Of a stretch of 7,011 nt of DNA, positions 6,741 through 7,011 are shown in pieces. The stretch lies in contig MGDX01000019.1 of assembly GCA_001791035.1 (NCBI GenBank), positions 1-7,011 of the forward strand, given 5' to 3'. Position 1 is the stretch's first letter. The number at the start of each line of letters is the position of its first letter. This DNA comes from Candidatus Uhrbacteria bacterium RIFCSPHIGHO2_02_FULL_53_13. Lineage in GTDB: Bacteria; Patescibacteriota; Patescibacteriia; UBA9934; UBA11717. Under the pieces are notes generated by a model. The model did no database searches and was not told the DNA's origin. It saw only the letters and a list, made by a program, of their open reading frames with translations. The position numbers and the translations under genes are program-made.

Positions 6741-6762
6741 GAGGACGGAGGGGTATGTCCTC
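6741..6762. promoter_or_regulatory. Inverted repeat upstream of the mreB promoter, possible operator
   Basis: GAGGAC (6741-6746) and GTCCTC (6757-6762) form a perfect 6-bp inverted repeat with a 10-base spacer. The centre-to-centre distance of the arms (16 bp) is compatible with a dimeric binding site. It lies just upstream of the candidate mreB -35 region. A repeat of this size can arise by chance, so the regulatory role is a guess. Confidence 0.3.
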
Positions 6763-6768
6763 TCCAGT

Positions 6769-6796
6769 CTGTCAATTTCCCCTCTTTTCTTATAAG
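6769..6796 (+). promoter_or_regulatory. Candidate mreB promoter with an almost absent leader
   Basis: TATAAG (6791-6796, 5 of 6 to TATAAT) is preceded at 16 bp by CTGTCA (6769-6774, 4 of 6 to TTGACA). The predicted transcription start is near 6803, about 4 bases before the ATG at 6807. No purine-rich ribosome binding site is found before the ATG. Confidence 0.5.
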
Positions 6797-6806
6797 ATGA
6801 GCCCAC

Positions 6807-7011
6807 ATGAGTTTTCTTCAAAAGAAAATTGGCATTGATCTTGGAACAACGACGGTGTTGGTGTACGTTCCAAAGCGCGGCATCATCATCAACGAGCCTT
6901 CCGTTGTGGCCGTTTCAACCGTGGACGGCAAGGTGCTCGCAGTGGGGAAAGAGGCCAAGGACATGCTTGGACGCACGCCCGATACCATTGTCGCGCGCCG
7001 TCCGCTCAAAG
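6807..7011 (+). CDS. mreB: Rod shape-determining protein MreB, N-terminal part (cut by the window end)
   Basis: The 68 codons present encode the start of the bacterial actin MreB, an ATP-binding filament that moves along the inner membrane and guides cell-wall synthesis. The phosphate-1 loop of the actin fold is IGIDLGTTTVLVYV (8-21), followed by the MreB-type stretch GIIINEPSVVAV (25-36) and VGKEAKDMLGRTPDTIVARR (46-65). MreB is usually about 330-350 residues, so roughly 20 percent is visible. Most MreB proteins read DLGTANT at the loop; here it is DLGTTTV, a mild change that keeps the key Asp11 and Gly13. The ATG at 6807 is chosen because the nearby ATG at 6797 is in another frame and the homology begins at once. 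There is no Shine-Dalgarno sequence. The gene is divergent from the preceding minus-strand membrane gene. Confidence 0.95.
   Translation, partial: MSFLQKKIGIDLGTTTVLVYVPKRGIIINEPSVVAVSTVDGKVLAVGKEAKDMLGRTPDTIVARRPLK

Noticed and set aside
6818..7009. Minus-strand frame of 63 codons across the mreB start
   Set aside because: Antisense to an unmistakable MreB N-terminus and without recognisable features.

Overview
The window reads like a stretch of a small-genome bacterium of the Candidate Phyla Radiation (Patescibacteria). That is an inference from gene content: a DUF4012 membrane protein directly behind two family-2 glycosyltransferases, an MreB start close by, very short intergenic gaps, and starts without Shine-Dalgarno sequences. 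TGA is used as a stop at two genes (2545-2547 and 3567-3569), so the code is not the UGA-glycine code of Gracilibacteria/SR1. No rRNA, tRNA, CRISPR array, insertion sequence or phage gene was seen.

Layout. 2-940 (+): a membrane-anchored helical/coiled-coil protein of unknown function, whose true start may lie off the left edge. 941-1068: two hairpins in a row (the second a perfect 10-bp stem), then the promoter of the next gene. 1069-3569 (+): two glycosyltransferase genes joined by an ATGA overlap. 3582-5564 (+): a DUF4012 protein with its own extended -10 element built over the stop codon of the gene before it. 5565-5632: a short convergent gap with weak terminator hairpins. 5633-6646 (-): a polytopic membrane protein of unknown function with a glycine zipper. 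6647-6806: a divergent promoter region. 6807 onward (+): the first 68 codons of mreB, cut by the right edge.

How the genes may work together. The processive-type GT2, the WbbL-like GT2 and the DUF4012 protein look like one cell-surface polysaccharide or glycan unit: sugar polymerisation at the membrane, sugar addition from the cytosol, and a single-pass protein with a large extracytoplasmic domain. MreB, the bacterial actin that directs wall growth, starts on the other side of the unknown minus-strand membrane protein. Grouping these genes by shared envelope function is an inference.

The most unusual signal is the promoter layout. At 1069 and 3582 a -10-like hexamer ends exactly 7 bases before the A of the ATG, and at 6807 a similar hexamer predicts a leader of only about 4 bases. 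None of these three starts has a Shine-Dalgarno sequence. This predicts leaderless or nearly leaderless mRNAs. The minus-strand gene instead has a short predicted leader of 11 bases beginning GGAAA, behind a promoter whose -35 box lies in a tandem 9-bp repeat.
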